41,880 nucleotides of DNA, from positions 1 to 41,880 of the forward strand of contig DASXAP010000309.1 in the NCBI GenBank assembly GCA_036406655.1, written 5' to 3'. Below the pieces are notes generated by a model. That model was not told the DNA's origin, did no database searches, and saw only the letters and a list, made by a program, of their open reading frames with translations. Below are positions 40,362 to 41,880 of the stretch, in pieces. Position 1 is the stretch's first letter; each line of letters begins with the position of its first letter. The position numbers and the translations under genes were made by a program. Source of the stretch: VAZQ01 sp036406655 (lineage in GTDB: Bacteria; Pseudomonadota; Alphaproteobacteria; Rhizobiales; Xanthobacteraceae).

Positions 40362-41880
40362 TCACTGAGCACGGCCGGGCTCGGCGTCGGCCGGCGCCAG
40401 ATCGAGAAGCCGCAGCTGCACCCGCTCGACTCCGTTCCAGCGGTCGAGGCACAAGGTGCCGGCCGCATGCACGCTTTGACCGCGGTGCTGCCTGAGTGCG
40501 TGTCCCAATTTCTGCCCGACGGCGCGGAACGCGACGGCGTCGACCCCCGAACCGTCTCCGGCGCGCAGGCGCGCTCGCATGTGCGACTGCCCGACCTCCT
40601 CGGCATAGGCCAGCGTGTGGGCCGGAAACGCGATCACCGGCTCCGGATTGCCGGCGCCGAACGGACCGGCGCGCGCCATCGTCGCAACGAGACTGGCGGC
40701 AGCGGCGCCAGCGGTGATCGCCCCGTCGATCAGCAGCGCGTCCTCGCGCCGGGCGGCCGCCACCGCCGAGCCAAGCTTCTCGTCGAGATAGGCGCGGAAG
40801 GCGCCGAGCCCCTCCTTCCTGAGCGTCACTCCAGCCGCCATCGAATGGCCGCCGCCTTTGAGGAGAAGCCCCTTGGCGGCCGCCTCGCGCACCGCACGTC
40901 CGATATCGACGCCGGGAATTGATCGTCCTGAGCCGGTGCCGATCCCGCCCGGCTCGAGGGCGATGGCGAAAGCGGGGCGCCCGAACCGCTCCTTCAGGCG
41001 TGCCGCCACCAGGCCCACGACGCCGGGATGCCAGCCCTCGGCCGCGGTGACCACCACCGAGCCCGTTTCCTCGGTCCCCAGCGCAGAGGCGGCTTCGGCC
41101 TCGGCCTCGGCAACGGCCCCAACCTCGATCGCCTGCCGCTCGCGATTGAGCCGGTCGAGCTCACCGGCAATGCGGATGCATTCGGACGGATCATCCTGCA
41201 TCAGCAGATCGACCCCGAGGGTGGCGCGCCCGATCCGGCCGCCGGCATTGATGCGCGGTCCGAGCAGAAACCCGAGATGCCAAGGCTCCGGCGGGCCGCC
41301 GAGCCGAGCGATATCGGTTAGAGCGGTGAGCCCCGCGTTGTCGCGCCGACGCATTGCCAATAGCCCCTTCACCACGAAGGCGCGGTTGAGCCCCTTGAGC
41401 GCAACCACATCGGCCACCGTTCCGAGCGCGACCAGATCGAGAAAGCCCAGCAGATCCGGCTCTGCGCACTGCGCCGACCAGAAGCCGCGTGTGCGCAGAG
41501 CACGGTTCAGCGCCACCACGGTCATGAATACGAGGCCCACCGCGGCGAGATGGCCAAGCCCGGAGACGTCGTCGAGCCGATTGGGATTGATCACCGCAAC
41601 CGCCGCGGGCAGCCTTTCGTCCGCCAGATGATGATCGATGACGATCACATCGAGGCCGAGCCGCCGCGCTTCTTCGAGCGGCTCATGGCTGGCGGTGCCG
41701 CAGTCTACCGCGACGAGAAGGCTTGCACCCTGCCCGGCAAGCGAGCGCACCGCCTCGGTATTCGGCCCATAGCCTTCGAACAGCCGGTCGGGGATGTGGA
41801 TGAGGGGCTCGAGCCCGCAGCGTCGCAAATAGCGCCCCAGCAGTGCCGCCGAAGTCGCCCCGTCCACGTCATAGTCCCCG
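40362..41880 (-). CDS. recJ: single-stranded-DNA-specific exonuclease RecJ, 5' end beyond the window
   Basis: 505 residues of a 5'-to-3' single-strand DNA nuclease used in recombination and repair; the N-terminal part (roughly 90 to 100 residues) lies to the right of the window. DHH-family motifs are seen in order: D-Y-D-V-D-G at the right edge, D-C-G-T-A near residue 60 of the visible part, I-D-H-H (V-I-V-I-D-H-H), and G-x-R-I-N-A-G-G-R. The DHHA1 domain carries G-G-G-H-S-M-A-A-G and an OB-like C-terminus. The D-x-D, DHH and G-G-G-H metal residues are all intact. The apparent first codon inside the window is an internal GTG of the DYDVDG motif, not a start. Confidence 0.94.
   Translation of the reverse strand, partial: GDYDVDGATSAALLGRYLRRCGLEPLIHIPDRLFEGYGPNTEAVRSLAGQGASLLVAVDCGTASHEPLEEARRLGLDVIVIDHHLADERLPAAVAVINPNRLDDVSGLGHLAAVGLVFMTVVALNRALRTRGFWSAQCAEPDLLGFLDLVALGTVADVVALKGLNRAFVVKGLLAMRRRDNAGLTALTDIARLGGPPEPWHLGFLLGPRINAGGRIGRATLGVDLLMQDDPSECIRIAGELDRLNRERQAIEVGAVAEAEAEAASALGTEETGSVVVTAAEGWHPGVVGLVAARLKERFGRPAFAIALEPGGIGTGSGRSIPGVDIGRAVREAAAKGLLLKGGGHSMAAGVTLRKEGLGAFRAYLDEKLGSAVAAARREDALLIDGAITAGAAAASLVATMARAGPFGAGNPEPVIAFPAHTLAYAEEVGQSHMRARLRAGDGSGVDAVAFRAVGQKLGHALRQHRGQSVHAAGTLCLDRWNGVERVQLRLLDLAPADAEPGRAQ

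Noticed and set aside
1..41880. tRNA, rRNA, CRISPR, insertion sequences, prophage or defence genes
   Set aside because: No cloverleaf, rRNA core sequence, regular repeat-spacer array, transposase or nuclease-defence motif was recognised by reading both strands; a tRNAscan-SE, CRISPR and ISfinder search would settle it.

Overview
The window is 41.9 kb of high-GC chromosome with dense, mostly housekeeping gene content. The gene families point to an alphaproteobacterium of the order Hyphomicrobiales (Rhizobiales), probably near Bradyrhizobium, Rhodoplanes or Xanthobacteraceae. The clues are the Atm1-type ABC exporter/psd/pssA run, a class II DAHP synthase, rpiA-DUF2059-gor divergent from gph, a DUF2865 protein, a CimA-type citramalate synthase near cysS, and many GST, TRAP and Bug-type uptake genes. 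This placement is an inference from gene families and order; there is no rRNA or tRNA in the window to confirm it. I see no insertion sequence, prophage, CRISPR array or recognisable defence cluster.

Layout, left to right. At 1-193 is the start of an exported protein that runs off the left edge, divergent from a glutathione S-transferase (GST). An SDR oxidoreductase follows on the minus strand. Then come the phospholipid genes: an Atm1-like exporter, psd (start overlapping the exporter stop) and pssA, which together make phosphatidylethanolamine. A LOG-family nucleotide hydrolase and a VOC protein precede a tightly coupled minus-strand chain, cysS - GNAT acetyltransferase - 43-residue membrane protein - cimA. 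The adjacent starts and stops in this chain overlap or nearly touch.

10.5-15 kb is a plus-strand stretch: a small exported Cys-containing protein, a MarR regulator, a zeta-class GST/maleylacetoacetate isomerase, an EamA exporter and a DUF2865 exported protein. 15-22.5 kb is all minus strand: rpiA, DUF2059, gor, class II DAHP synthase, nadE and a stand-alone MetE catalytic-domain protein. gph is divergent from rpiA. rpiA and gor bear on sugar-phosphate metabolism and NADPH-linked glutathione recycling; the window also holds four GST-fold proteins.

23.7-28.4 kb holds moaA and a TRAP transporter. Its membrane genes (Q, M) are convergent with the gene for its Tat-exported TakP-like binding protein. 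mrp/apbC and a beta-hydroxyacid dehydrogenase are divergent across a curious 7-bp repeat array. 30.8-34.1 kb has an MBL-fold hydrolase, two GSTs and a Bug/TctC binding protein. epmA and efp, a modification enzyme and its translation-factor substrate, are divergent. A lytic transglycosylase, a ThDP enzyme, a 4,5-dihydroxyphthalate decarboxylase-like protein and the 3' part of recJ close the window.

I found no convincing wholly new multi-gene system. The observations most worth checking are the 43-residue membrane protein locked into the cysS-cimA operon, the stand-alone MetE core enzyme beside nadE, the ThDP enzyme/DHP-decarboxylase-like pair, the inverted 7-bp repeat arrays between mrp and the dehydrogenase, and several perfect dyads in promoter regions.
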